From Gemmatimonadales bacterium UBA1120 (GTDB taxonomy: Bacteria > Gemmatimonadota > Gemmatimonadetes > Longimicrobiales > Gaopeijiaceae): a stretch of DNA of 22,845 nucleotides. Of this stretch, positions 7,691 through 16,484 are shown piece after piece; the first letter of the stretch is position 1; each line of letters begins with the position of its first letter. The stretch spans positions 51,839 through 74,683 of the forward strand of contig DCAZ01000063.1 of the NCBI GenBank assembly GCA_002313925.1. Direction: 5' to 3'. The position numbers and the translations under genes were made by a program. The notes under the pieces were generated by a model that saw only the letters and a program-made list of their open reading frames with translations, did not search any database and had not been told where the DNA came from.

Positions 7691-9145
7691 TTAGTCTGGG
7701 GTCTCCAGCACTAGTGCCTCTGCTTCCATCTCAACGAGGTATCCTTCTCCAATCAATCCTGCAATCACGAGAGTATTTGTGGGTCGAATATGCCGAAATC
7801 TCTGACCATGTGCACGGGTCACGGGCTCCGATATTTCGGGGTCAGCAATATAAATCCGAGTCCGTATGACATCCTCCATCTGTCCACCAAGAGATTGGAT
7901 GGCACCCTCAATTTTATCCATACAAAAGTGCATTTGTGATGCTGGGTCAGTGCCCCCTATGAGCGTTTCCTTATGGGTTGCTGTTGTGCCTGAAACGAGG
8001 ATACGATTGCCCTGTCTCACTGCTCGAGCAAAACCAGCGGCATCTTCCCATTTTGTCCCGCTGAGCGCGATCGTCCGGCCTGCCTGAATGACGCTTGCAG
8101 GGTACGGTGAAGGAAACTTATCAAAGTGGTCACTAAGGTCCCCAGCAGCAGTCAGGAATGGAGGCTTACGGTACTCGTCTCCGCAACCGCCTGGGATTTG
8201 CCGCAACTCTGCTCGAGCGTGTTCGATCTCTTCTAGAGCAGGTCCGTCCAACTTAAAATCGAACAGGCGGAGGTTATCTTCGATATGCTCCCGCTTACCA
8301 AGCCGCGCTCCGATAATCACACCCGCCACAGCCGGTGCATCCAAGATCACTCGAGACGCCACGTTTGCTACCGACACGCCAAAACGCCTTGCTACTCGTT
8401 CCAGCGCGGCCAGCAGAGCCTGAAATTTGTCCCACCCGCCTGCAGTATCGATGAAACGTTTGTACTTCATCTGAGACCAGGTCTGCAGTGACTGGCAATC
8501 AGGTTCGGGAACTCCAAGCCACTGCTCAGTAAGAAATCCTCCTGCAAGCGTACCAAATGCCAGCAGTTTGATATCATACTGCAAACAAAGGTCGGTCATT
8601 GCGCTGCTCGCTCGCTGATCAAGAAGTGAGTAACAGACCTGGTTCGAGACAACGTCCACGCCACTGTTGAGTAGCATCGCAACGTGGGTGGCATCTGTGT
8701 TGGTCAACCCAAGGTGCTGGATCAAACCTTCCTCTTTTAACTCCTGAAGGCAGAACATGCAGTCAAGCCAACCTGGGTCCGAGTAACTCCACGCGTGAAA
8801 CTGGAGCAGATCAATCTGCTCCCGACCCGTACGCTCCAGTGCTAATTCGACAGCGGCGCGCGTCTTTTCTCTTGCAACGGTTCCCGGCTTAGGAACCCAT
8901 TTCGTTAAGAGTTCGCCTGATCCGGGCCAATCCGCTTCATACTGACCAGCGATCAATTCCGAGGTTCCATAGTGGTCTGCCATGTCGAACGTCGTGAGCC
9001 CAGCATCAACGTATCGACGCATCTCAAGGGCACCCTCCTCCGGATTCATGAAATTTCCTTCACGTTCCATGTCCGCAATCTGCCATAGCCCTGTCAGGAT
9101 ACGTGAGATCTCTAGCCCGCTTGCCAGTTGTATCCGTTCTACCAT
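7691..9145 (-). CDS. Aldo/keto reductase fused to Rid (YjgF/YER057c/UK114) domain
   Basis: 484 residues from ATG 9145; a TTG one codon earlier is open but less likely. Residues 1-312 are an aldo/keto reductase with the full catalytic tetrad: D54 and Y59 in FDMADHYG, K82 in LLTKWV, and H117 in LLQFHAW. The NADPH-binding end reads VAGVIIGARLGKREHIEDNL (275-294). After a linker of about 50 residues (313-361), residues 362-484 are a Rid-family domain: SGTKWEDAAGFARAVRQGN, LVSGTTATH, VIRTRIYIAD and EMEAEALV. The arginine that binds substrate carboxylate in RidA (R105 of E. coli) seems absent: the matching stretch reads IRPTNTLVIAGL. AKR enzymes reduce carbonyls; Rid proteins hydrolyse reactive imines or enamines when the arginine is present. 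The gene starts 4 bases after the permease stop and is surely co-expressed with it. Confidence 0.9.
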   Translation of the reverse strand: MVERIQLASGLEISRILTGLWQIADMEREGNFMNPEEGALEMRRYVDAGLTTFDMADHYGTSELIAGQYEADWPGSGELLTKWVPKPGTVAREKTRAAVELALERTGREQIDLLQFHAWSYSDPGWLDCMFCLQELKEEGLIQHLGLTNTDATHVAMLLNSGVDVVSNQVCYSLLDQRASSAMTDLCLQYDIKLLAFGTLAGGFLTEQWLGVPEPDCQSLQTWSQMKYKRFIDTAGGWDKFQALLAALERVARRFGVSVANVASRVILDAPAVAGVIIGARLGKREHIEDNLRLFDFKLDGPALEEIEHARAELRQIPGGCGDEYRKPPFLTAAGDLSDHFDKFPSPYPASVIQAGRTIALSGTKWEDAAGFARAVRQGNRILVSGTTATHKETLIGGTDPASQMHFCMDKIEGAIQSLGGQMEDVIRTRIYIADPEISEPVTRAHGQRFRHIRPTNTLVIAGLIGEGYLVEMEAEALVLETPD

Positions 9146-9149
9146 CAAG

Positions 9150-10649
9150 CTATTCGGGCGGGAGTGTCTGAAAGAGAGCTACCGTATCGACTCCATCGCG
9201 TTTCAGTTTGCGGAGTTCCCACACGTAGATACACGTCGCCAACGCCATCACAACCACCCAAAGGGGTGTCGAGTGTAGGTACCATGCGCTGACATCAGCT
9301 GTCATATCCTTCCAAAGATGCACAACGAGAAACGTACCGAGCAGCATGATTCCAGCCACTGCAACAGGTATCTGTAACCGGCGCGACCGGAGCACAGTCA
9401 CATCTTTGGCAATCCTTGGATTTCGATGGGGCAGAGCGAGCACTGCCGCACACATAACTATGAAATTCAGAAGCATGGACGTCACAAGGATATCAACACC
9501 CAAGAAGAAATCCCCGGCAAAATGGCTACCAAAGATGCTTAGTGAGGCCATAAGACCACTGAGTACGAGCGCGATATGGGGCGTGTGCCGTGTCCGGTGG
9601 ATTCGGGCAACACTTTTCGGAAAAACACCATCTTCAGCCCAAGCGAATACGAGCCTGGATACCGACAAGAGCATCGCCGGCAAATCATTGATGAGTGCAA
9701 TTGCCGCACCTGCGACAATAAGGATGGTCCAGCCGGGTGAGAGTACATACCCCAGCAGCCCGGGAGCCGTAAGGTCCTGAGTGAGAGATTTTTCGGCTAC
9801 GAAACTCCACGGTACCGTATGGTAAACAGCTGCGGTGAAGAGCAGGTAGAACGTGCCCACTGACACAACTGCAATACCAATCGCAAGTGGAAGGGACCTG
9901 CCAGGGTTTTTGGCCTCTCCACCAGCTTGGGCAATTGAGTCAAATCCTATAAAGCTTGAGAAAAGGAGAGCCGAAGCGGCAAGAAAGCTTGCCCAACTAA
10001 ATGGCCTTGCAGGCTCTGGAGGTACACTGAGACCCTCCCGAACGGCCAATCCTGCTGCAAAATCACCGTGATCAAACAGGAATCCCGTAACAATCACTAT
10101 GCTGCCGAAAACAAACATTACGAACATCATCGGCACCAGAATCCGCTCATACACTCGGAGTCCAAGCAAGTTGATCCCTACCGAAGACCAGAGAAAAACC
10201 AGGGCAAGACTCACGCGCACTACTCCCGTGTCGAGCGCCATAGCAAGCGCGTCGATACCCATAGCCGAGACGATATCCCTCAAGAAGGGAATCAAGACGT
10301 AGGAGACTACACCGATCGCTACAGAAACCCCGAACCACTGAGAAAAACTCGCAACAAATCCCAGGTACGGGTTCAGGCCACGACTCGCGTAGATATAGCT
10401 GCCTCCAGCTCTGGGCATCGATGAGGCCAGGATAGCATATGCGAGTGCTGCGAGTATCGCGGGAACCGCCGCAAACACATACGCTGAAAGCACATGAGGG
10501 CCGATCCCCGGCACACTCCGCTGGATCATGAATGGCAGGACATTGATCGCTGCTCCTAGCATGGAGCAAATTCCCGTTGCAGCCAGCCCCAATAACCCAA
10601 GTTGCCGGGTGAGACCGCTCAATCGCGGCACCACCGTGTGCTTCGTCAC
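9150..10649 (-). CDS. APC-superfamily amino acid permease
   Basis: 499 residues from GTG 10649. The open frame extends to 10802, but that part lies inside the RND gene, lacks membrane character, and the GTG overlaps the RND stop as GTGA, a common coupling arrangement. The protein begins with a short soluble segment and then about 12 hydrophobic helices. APC family (AA_permease_2, PF13520) signatures are PRAGGSYIYASRG (79-91, TM3 region) and IGFDSIAQAGGEAKNPGR (234-251, between TM6 and TM7). A substrate cannot be read from sequence; amino acids or amines are usual. It sits in the inner membrane between the RND transporter and the reductase-Rid fusion in the same operon, so it probably imports what the fusion enzyme helps process. 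Confidence 0.9.
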   Translation of the reverse strand: MTKHTVVPRLSGLTRQLGLLGLAATGICSMLGAAINVLPFMIQRSVPGIGPHVLSAYVFAAVPAILAALAYAILASSMPRAGGSYIYASRGLNPYLGFVASFSQWFGVSVAIGVVSYVLIPFLRDIVSAMGIDALAMALDTGVVRVSLALVFLWSSVGINLLGLRVYERILVPMMFVMFVFGSIVIVTGFLFDHGDFAAGLAVREGLSVPPEPARPFSWASFLAASALLFSSFIGFDSIAQAGGEAKNPGRSLPLAIGIAVVSVGTFYLLFTAAVYHTVPWSFVAEKSLTQDLTAPGLLGYVLSPGWTILIVAGAAIALINDLPAMLLSVSRLVFAWAEDGVFPKSVARIHRTRHTPHIALVLSGLMASLSIFGSHFAGDFFLGVDILVTSMLLNFIVMCAAVLALPHRNPRIAKDVTVLRSRRLQIPVAVAGIMLLGTFLVVHLWKDMTADVSAWYLHSTPLWVVVMALATCIYVWELRKLKRDGVDTVALFQTLPPE

Positions 10650-12748
10650 GTCTTGGCGCCAGAACGTCCTGCGGTGGCGGAGATCCGAGGCAGCACAATG
10701 AGCGTCATTGTCGCCGCAGTCAGCGTCCCCAAAATTACGGCCAAACCAAAACGGCTCGTTGGTGGGAATGTTGATAGCACAAAAATTCCAAATCCTGCAC
10801 AAATGATCATGCTCGCACGTAGCACAGGGGACCTAATCTGATCTAGTGCCCTACCCCACGGCAGCGGCTCTCCTAGGGCATCCAATGTACGTACCCGGAC
10901 AACGAGGTGGATCATCGAATCGACACCCATAGCAAGCGCGATGTTCGCAGCCGGAGACGTGATGATGTCAACCGCGATGCCTAGGTGTCCAAAAACACCG
11001 AGCACGACAACTGGAACAGCTGCCAGACAGATCCACATTCGAGATGTCGTCATGGCAGAACGGGATACTATGAACCCAACGACGAGGAATAAGGCCATTA
11101 ACCCGCCAATCCCAATCTTCAAGCTTGACCTTATCAGTTCCCCCAGCTGGGCTTGGAGATCATAGAGGCCTCCAATCAAGACTGGCTCGAGTCCCGCATC
11201 AACTACATCCACCCGTAATCGCTCCATGATCTCCCGACGAGATGGTTCATCAACGGTTTCACGCATACGTAAGAAATAGTGACCCTCATCCCGAGCTGCA
11301 GTGACATATCCCAGCCCGACACTACCAAGCTGCGGAGTCGATGCCATGTTGAGCAGGAGTTCCAGACTCAAGAATCCTGCAAAGGGGAGAGTCCGTGCAT
11401 GCTCCAGCAGCACTGTTGGTGACAGCACGACACCAACCGCGGAATCCTCTTCGAGCGACGCCTGCAGTACTTGCATCTTTTCAAATACTGGATTCGAGTC
11501 AAGACGGGCTCCTTCAGTATCGCGAATCACTATATTTAGTGTGCTGCTTCCTCCATCCGCATCGATTTGTTCAAGACCATCACGGAGCGGATCACCTTCA
11601 GCGAAGTAGGTGAGTAGCCCGGGATCAGTATCAACTCGGAATAGACCTGCGCCGAGCAGAAGCACCGTAACTCCTGCAGCGACCGCAAGCGTACGTGTCC
11701 GAGCAGGGACTGCGATTCTCGGGAGATCCATAACCTTCTTTGAGGTGCGAACCTTAGCCCATCGTCCAAGAAACGCAGGGTAAGCAGAGTAAGTAGTCGC
11801 CATAGCCGTTAGCGTGCCGATTACACCCGCGATCCCAAGCTCACGGAGAGGTTGTGCCGATGCGATCAAGAGCGAGGCGAAGCCTAGGAGCGTAGTTGTC
11901 ATACTCCAGAATGAAGCTTCAAGTGTGTCTCGGATCGCGCTTTGAACGGCGAGGGGTCGGTCTGCCTGCTCCTCAGCAGCACGCAGCCAGTTCGCTGTCA
12001 TAAAGACAACGTGTGAGAGGGTGAGGACGAAAACGATCGTAACCAGGTTGGCTGTTAACAATCCGATCGAAAGACCAATTGCCTGTGTTAAAACGAGCGT
12101 CAAGCTCACAGAGATAGAGCAAGTCGCCAAAGTACCTACCACAATAGCAATATCACGGTAAACGATAGCGATCAGCAGGCCGAATACTAAAACAGCTGCT
12201 AGGCTGAAAATGATTAAATCACGCAAGAGATTCCGTCGGATCAACTCGACTATCACTGGTACACCAGACATAACGATGCCCAGTTCTGGTGCTTGGTGTT
12301 CCGCTATAACCGCCTCAATCCGTGGAATAAGGACTTCGGGATTTGTTTCGTCTGCCGATAGCACGATGTTGGTGGCAGCAGCATCTGGCGTAAGCAGAAT
12401 TCTACTGAACAGAGGGCTGCCTTCAGGGTTGTCGGTCGTGATACTGTATCCGCCGACTACTCCCTCAATCTCTAACAGTTCATCCGTGAGCGCCTCAATT
12501 CGGTCCTCATAGGAGTCTTCCGCACCCTGTTCACTTGCCACCCGAAGAATGATCTGTGGACTCGATGGGTAAGTTTCATTGATCCTCTGCGAAGTCTGGA
12601 GTTGAGGATCACTCTCAGAGAAGAAGAAGTCACCTTCAACTCGAGGACTCAAAGATGTTCTTAAAAGCCAGACCACTCCAAGACCGAGAACTGCCACAAG
12701 AAGTGCAATCCAGGGAGACGCGCGATGCGTCCAGAGTCGTGGCGACAC
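10646..12748 (-). CDS. RND-superfamily (MMPL-like) transporter
   Basis: 700 residues from a GTG at 12748, with an in-frame TAA upstream and no strong Shine-Dalgarno. The duplicated RND layout is clear: TM1 (about 12-30), periplasmic loop (31-172), a block of five helices (about 173-345), TM7 (about 365-384), a second periplasmic loop, and five helices (about 555-690). ALAMGVDSMIHL in the TM10 region (D610) is the usual MMPL/Patched proton-relay position; the first-half counterpart reads TLSHVVF, without the Asp-Tyr. The size is that of MMPL-type exporters, shorter than AcrB (about 1050), and no membrane-fusion or outer-membrane partner gene is visible. Such proteins often move lipids or hydrophobic compounds. 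It leads the four-gene operon, and its stop overlaps the permease start. Confidence 0.88.
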   Translation of the reverse strand: MSPRLWTHRASPWIALLVAVLGLGVVWLLRTSLSPRVEGDFFFSESDPQLQTSQRINETYPSSPQIILRVASEQGAEDSYEDRIEALTDELLEIEGVVGGYSITTDNPEGSPLFSRILLTPDAAATNIVLSADETNPEVLIPRIEAVIAEHQAPELGIVMSGVPVIVELIRRNLLRDLIIFSLAAVLVFGLLIAIVYRDIAIVVGTLATCSISVSLTLVLTQAIGLSIGLLTANLVTIVFVLTLSHVVFMTANWLRAAEEQADRPLAVQSAIRDTLEASFWSMTTTLLGFASLLIASAQPLRELGIAGVIGTLTAMATTYSAYPAFLGRWAKVRTSKKVMDLPRIAVPARTRTLAVAAGVTVLLLGAGLFRVDTDPGLLTYFAEGDPLRDGLEQIDADGGSSTLNIVIRDTEGARLDSNPVFEKMQVLQASLEEDSAVGVVLSPTVLLEHARTLPFAGFLSLELLLNMASTPQLGSVGLGYVTAARDEGHYFLRMRETVDEPSRREIMERLRVDVVDAGLEPVLIGGLYDLQAQLGELIRSSLKIGIGGLMALFLVVGFIVSRSAMTTSRMWICLAAVPVVVLGVFGHLGIAVDIITSPAANIALAMGVDSMIHLVVRVRTLDALGEPLPWGRALDQIRSPVLRASMIICAGFGIFVLSTFPPTSRFGLAVILGTLTAATMTLIVLPRISATAGRSGAKT

Positions 12749-12879
12749 TCTAGGAAACCCAACTTCGAATTAAGGTCAACATCGGTTCCATGAATCGATT
12801 TATCCCAAAGTACTAATCAAGCTGATGACTTCAACTTGCGCACATATAGAGCCTGTTGTCAGGCCCCACTTGTGAACTG

Positions 12880-12898
12880 AGATAGTACTCTACTATCT
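12880..12898. promoter_or_regulatory. Perfect palindrome, candidate operator
   Basis: AGATAGTA-CTC-TACTATCT: two perfect 8-base arms around a 3-base centre, 70 bases upstream of the PD40-metallohydrolase start and in the divergent region with the RND operon. A weak promoter (TTGTCA at 12856-12861, GATAGT at 12881-12886, spacer 19) would overlap it. No T-run follows, so a terminator is unlikely; a dimeric regulator site is the more natural reading. No regulator gene is in the window. Confidence 0.45.
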
Positions 12899-12959
12899 AG
12901 GGCCCTACTTGATACAGGTCACTTAGGACACGAAGCTTGCCCATTCAGTTCATCATTCC

Positions 12960-12964
12960 GGAGG
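12960..12964 (+). promoter_or_regulatory. Ribosome binding site that sets the start of the PD40-metallohydrolase gene
   Basis: GGAGG lies 5 nt before a TTG at 12970. A TTG at 12937 is also open in the same frame but has no such site, and using it would put eleven extra residues in front of a signal peptide. The TTG at 12970 is therefore preferred. Confidence 0.6.
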
Positions 12965-12969
12965 ACCTC

Positions 12970-15519
12970 TTGCTGCGTCGTCTCTATTCTTCACTCGCAA
13001 TTGCATCGGCTGTGCTCGTCTTAGCCAGCGCCCTACCTCTTCCTGCCCAAACCCTATTCGGTGGGTACCCGAGTGCTCGGATGGGAGGGAATTATATGCA
13101 CAATTTTTATTTCCCACCGGCACCAAGTTCGACACCATGGTACCCGAGTTGGTCGCCAGACGGAGAGGCCGTCGCAGTTGCAATGCAGGGATCTATTTGG
13201 AGCATCGAGGTAGCTTCTGGGCTGGCGACAGAACTGGTTTCAGGACCGAAATACTACTCGTCTCCGAACTATTCTCCCGATGGACGCTGGCTCGTCTACA
13301 CTGCGGATGACCACGGCCGTTCAATCCAACTCGAAGTCTTGAACATTGAGACTGGCGAGACAACGGCCCTGACAAACAACACGCAGATCTATACTGACCC
13401 TCGCTTCAGTCCGGACGGAACACGAATCGCATACGTATCGACCGAACCTTCTGGCTATTTCAATGTTTATATCCAGACATTCTCAGCAGGGCGCTTTAGT
13501 GGTGAAGCGATAGCCGTCACCAGGGACAATAACTACGGACGTAATCGCCTGTATTTTGGCGCGGATGATATCCACATCTCGCCGGCCTGGTTCCCAGATG
13601 GAGAGAACCTTCTGCTGGTATCAAATCGTGATGTGCCACTGGGCAGTGGCAATGTCTTCCGGGTTCCGGCTCGAGAAGACGGCTTTGAAGAACGTGAGAC
13701 CGTACTAGCTGAGCAGACTCTTTACCGCACGCAACCAGACGTATCAATAGATGGAAAACGCTTCATCTTCTCATCAACGAGAGGTGCCGCTGACCAATTC
13801 AACAACCTTTATGTGCAACCCACTGTGGGCGGCGAACCCTACAAGATGACGTTCTTCACTCACGATGCGTTCCACCCACGCTGGTCACCGGACGGCGAAT
13901 GGATCGCTTATATCGATAATCGTGAAGGCCTGCCACAGTTAAAACTCTTGGAGGTCTACGGTGGAAAAATTATCGACGTTGAGATCACTGGTCGCCATTG
14001 GAAGAATCCAACGGGTACGCTACGTGTGACGACAGTCGGAGCAGATGGGCAAGCGACCGGAACTCGAGTCCATGTTGAGGCGGCCGATGGCAAATTCTAT
14101 GCACCGACCGATGCATACGCTCGTATAGCTCAAAGGGCAGGCTTTTGGTTCTTCCACCATACCGGCACATCCGTTCTGGAACTCCCTGAGGGCGAGGTTT
14201 CTCTCCTAGCAGTCAAAGGCTTTGAAAACCAACCTGAGAGCGTGACAACCCAGATCCAGGCCGGAGAAGTGACTGAACTCACACTCCAGCTCGAGACAGT
14301 GATCGACATGGAGGAACGGGGGTGGTTCAGCGGCTCAACTCATGTGCACGCGAACTATGCAGGAAATCTACACAACTCGCTCGAGAACCTCATGATGATG
14401 TCGGAGGCAGAAGACCAGGACATCGTTCTAGAGCAGATCGCAAACAAAGACAACCGTATCCTAGACTACCAGTACTTTGTGCCAGGAGGTCAAGCACACC
14501 CCCTTTCGACCGCGGACCGCGTGCTCGTTGTGGGCCAGGAATACCGCCCACCTTTCTACGGTCACGTCTTCCTGTTCGGGATGCGGGATCATCTGATCTC
14601 GCCCTTCACTACGGGATACGAAGGTACCGGGATCGAAAGTCTCTATCCGTCAAACACCGATATCTTTCTTAAAGCAAAGTCACAGGGAGCCTACACCGGT
14701 TATGTTCACTCACAATGGCCCAGCGGTGACCCTCTTGATGGGACGCTAGGCGGTGCGAAAGGCTTTATGGTCGATGTCGCTCTAGCTACCACGGATGCAG
14801 TAGAGTGGTCTGCCTCACAAACTGGGTTCGCCCCGGTCTATGCTGCATGGAATAATGGGCTCAGGGTCGCACTCGTAGGTGGGGAAGATTCGATCAGCAA
14901 TTTGCATAACACCGCGATCGTGGGTTCTGTGCGAACATATGTGAAGATCCCAGACGGCAAACTCTCAATGCACGGTTGGCTGCAAGCAATGAAGAACGGA
15001 CACGTTTTTATGTCGAACGGCCCGCTTGTGGAACTCGAGGTCGAAGGGCAGATACCAGGACAGACAGTCGATCTCTCCAGCGGTGATGATGTCACAATCA
15101 CGGTCGAGGCAACCTCTCTCACTCCTCTCGAGAAGGCAGAGCTTGTCTTCAACGGTGAGGTTATTACAGATATACCCCTATCAGCTGACAGACTTTCGGT
15201 TTCATTTGAACGTGACTTCCAGCCAACGCACTCGGGGTGGTATCACGTACGCGTGAACGGGGCTAATGGAGAAGCCTTTCCTATGGGGATCGGCTATGTG
15301 CAGGCTGTCACGAATCCAGTATGGATCATCATGGACGGAGTTCCAGTCCGCTCTTCGGAAGCTGCGGACTATGGAATAGCGTGGATCGACAAGCTACAAG
15401 AGATGGCAGAAGAATGGCCTGACTGGCGTTCACAGGCTGAAAAAGACCACGTATATGGCCAATTCGACTCAGCCCGTGACGTATACCGTCAACTTAAGGC
15501 CGAAGCCGGAGGTAACTGA
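12970..15519 (+). CDS. Exported PD40 beta-propeller fused to CehA/McbA-type metallohydrolase
   Basis: 849 residues from TTG 12970. Residues 1-28 form a signal peptide (MLRRLYSSLAIAS..., cleavage near PAQT). Residues about 50-330 are TolB-like PD40 propeller repeats, with SPDG-type turns in PSWSPDGE (59-66), SPDGRW, SPDGTRIAY and PRWSPDGEW. Residues about 340-440 look like a beta-sandwich linker. The rest is a PHP-like CehA/McbA domain opening with GSTHVHANYAGN; H458 and H460 form the HxH metal pair. The usual GDxHxHxxxSDG is only partly kept, as the Asp and SDG are changed. CehA and McbA hydrolyse carbaryl esters, but homologues are diverse and the substrate here is unknown. It stands alone, divergent from the RND operon and convergent with the FKBP gene. 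Metal-dependent hydrolase is well supported, the substrate is not. Confidence 0.85.
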   Translation: MLRRLYSSLAIASAVLVLASALPLPAQTLFGGYPSARMGGNYMHNFYFPPAPSSTPWYPSWSPDGEAVAVAMQGSIWSIEVASGLATELVSGPKYYSSPNYSPDGRWLVYTADDHGRSIQLEVLNIETGETTALTNNTQIYTDPRFSPDGTRIAYVSTEPSGYFNVYIQTFSAGRFSGEAIAVTRDNNYGRNRLYFGADDIHISPAWFPDGENLLLVSNRDVPLGSGNVFRVPAREDGFEERETVLAEQTLYRTQPDVSIDGKRFIFSSTRGAADQFNNLYVQPTVGGEPYKMTFFTHDAFHPRWSPDGEWIAYIDNREGLPQLKLLEVYGGKIIDVEITGRHWKNPTGTLRVTTVGADGQATGTRVHVEAADGKFYAPTDAYARIAQRAGFWFFHHTGTSVLELPEGEVSLLAVKGFENQPESVTTQIQAGEVTELTLQLETVIDMEERGWFSGSTHVHANYAGNLHNSLENLMMMSEAEDQDIVLEQIANKDNRILDYQYFVPGGQAHPLSTADRVLVVGQEYRPPFYGHVFLFGMRDHLISPFTTGYEGTGIESLYPSNTDIFLKAKSQGAYTGYVHSQWPSGDPLDGTLGGAKGFMVDVALATTDAVEWSASQTGFAPVYAAWNNGLRVALVGGEDSISNLHNTAIVGSVRTYVKIPDGKLSMHGWLQAMKNGHVFMSNGPLVELEVEGQIPGQTVDLSSGDDVTITVEATSLTPLEKAELVFNGEVITDIPLSADRLSVSFERDFQPTHSGWYHVRVNGANGEAFPMGIGYVQAVTNPVWIIMDGVPVRSSEAADYGIAWIDKLQEMAEEWPDWRSQAEKDHVYGQFDSARDVYRQLKAEAGGN

Positions 15520-15588
15520 GGATCGTCTGATATACCCAGCTAGGTTGGAGTCAAGTTCTTTTATCCCTGGTTTGCAACCTAAAGCTGC

Positions 15589-16308
15589 CTATGCTGGGGC
15601 AACGATCTCCAGGAGTTCAATCTCAAAGATCAACGTCGCGTTCGGGCCAATGGGGCCACCGGTCCCTTGCGGTCCATAGCCTATCTCGGAGGGGATCACA
15701 ACCCGGAAGTGACTTCCCACAGACATGAGCTGTAAGGCTTCTGAAAAACCCGGAATGACACCACCAACTCCGAATTGAGCCGGCTCTTCTCTTTCGTACG
15801 AGCTATCAAACTCAGTCCCATCGATCAGGGTCCCGCGATAGTGCAACTGTACCTGGTCTTCTGGTCCGGGCATCGGCCCATCACCCTGACTGAGCACTTC
15901 ATACTGCAGACCACTCTCGGTGGTCATCACTCCCTCTCCGGATCCGTTCTCTGCAAGGTATGCACCACCAGCTACAGAATTCTCCGCGGCTAGACGATCA
16001 AAGTCTTGCTGGGTAGCATTCTGAATCTCCTCAGCAAAAGTCTGAAGCATGACCTGGAGTTCATCAGAGGGTACCACCGATTCATTGCCTTGAAGCGCGT
16101 CTTCAACCCCCCGCAGGAAAGCTGGTCTATCAAGGCGATCCTTAGTCTCAGTAAGCTGACTACCGATATTTAAGCCAATACCGTACGAGGCTTTCTGGTT
16201 AGGTGTTTCGAGGTCTGCAGAATCCATGGCGACACGACCCTCACAGCCCATAAGGGCGGCAGTCGAGAATGCCGCACAGAAAAGCACAATCCTTGGTTGA
16301 AGTCGCAT
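15589..16308 (-). CDS. FKBP-type peptidyl-prolyl isomerase, lipoprotein (Mip/FkpA-like)
   Basis: 239 residues from ATG 16308; a TTG at 16314 is also open, but AAAGGA (16315-16320) abuts it and is 6 nt from the ATG, which decides the start. Residues 1-22 are a lipoprotein signal ending in LMGC (C22). Residues about 35-125 match the helical FKBP_N dimerisation segment (KASYGIGLNIGSQL, then coiled-coil helix). Residues about 130-237 are the FKBP_C domain: LHYRGTLIDGTEFDSS (156-171), GGVIPGF (182-188), IPSEIGYG (205-212) and ATLIFEIELLEI. The family motif VIPGW has Phe in place of Trp at 188. It catalyses X-Pro cis-trans isomerisation, assisting folding of exported proteins in the periplasm, which fits the many secreted enzymes around it. 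It is transcribed alone, divergent from the S9D gene. Confidence 0.92.
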   Translation of the reverse strand: MRLQPRIVLFCAAFSTAALMGCEGRVAMDSADLETPNQKASYGIGLNIGSQLTETKDRLDRPAFLRGVEDALQGNESVVPSDELQVMLQTFAEEIQNATQQDFDRLAAENSVAGGAYLAENGSGEGVMTTESGLQYEVLSQGDGPMPGPEDQVQLHYRGTLIDGTEFDSSYEREEPAQFGVGGVIPGFSEALQLMSVGSHFRVVIPSEIGYGPQGTGGPIGPNATLIFEIELLEIVAPA

Positions 16309-16314
16309 CGTCAA

Positions 16315-16320
16315 TCCTTT
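16315..16320 (-). promoter_or_regulatory. Ribosome binding site that sets the FKBP start
   Basis: AAAGGA on the minus strand, 6 nt before the ATG at 16308. The in-frame TTG at 16312-16314 touches this site and could not use it. Confidence 0.65.
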
Positions 16321-16484
16321 TTGAAAGGGAGGCCGAAGCTAACGCATGCCCTCGAATCACCCAACGCAGAGCCTAACATCGCGACATGGGTGGCCGCCTA
16401 TCCAGAACGCTCGACAGCATGCATTTTATTGGGCCCCGGGCCAGTTGCGGGGCTACGGATGTTGACATAGTTGGAGAGAGAATA

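Noticed and set aside
15541..15581. Inverted repeat TAGGTTG/CAACCTA between the convergent PD40-metallohydrolase and FKBP genes.
   Set aside because: Only seven base pairs with a 27-base loop and no T-run; not a convincing terminator.
16462..16467. TTGACA just upstream of the S9D gene.
   Set aside because: Only 18 bases separate it from the ATG, too close for a -35 box.
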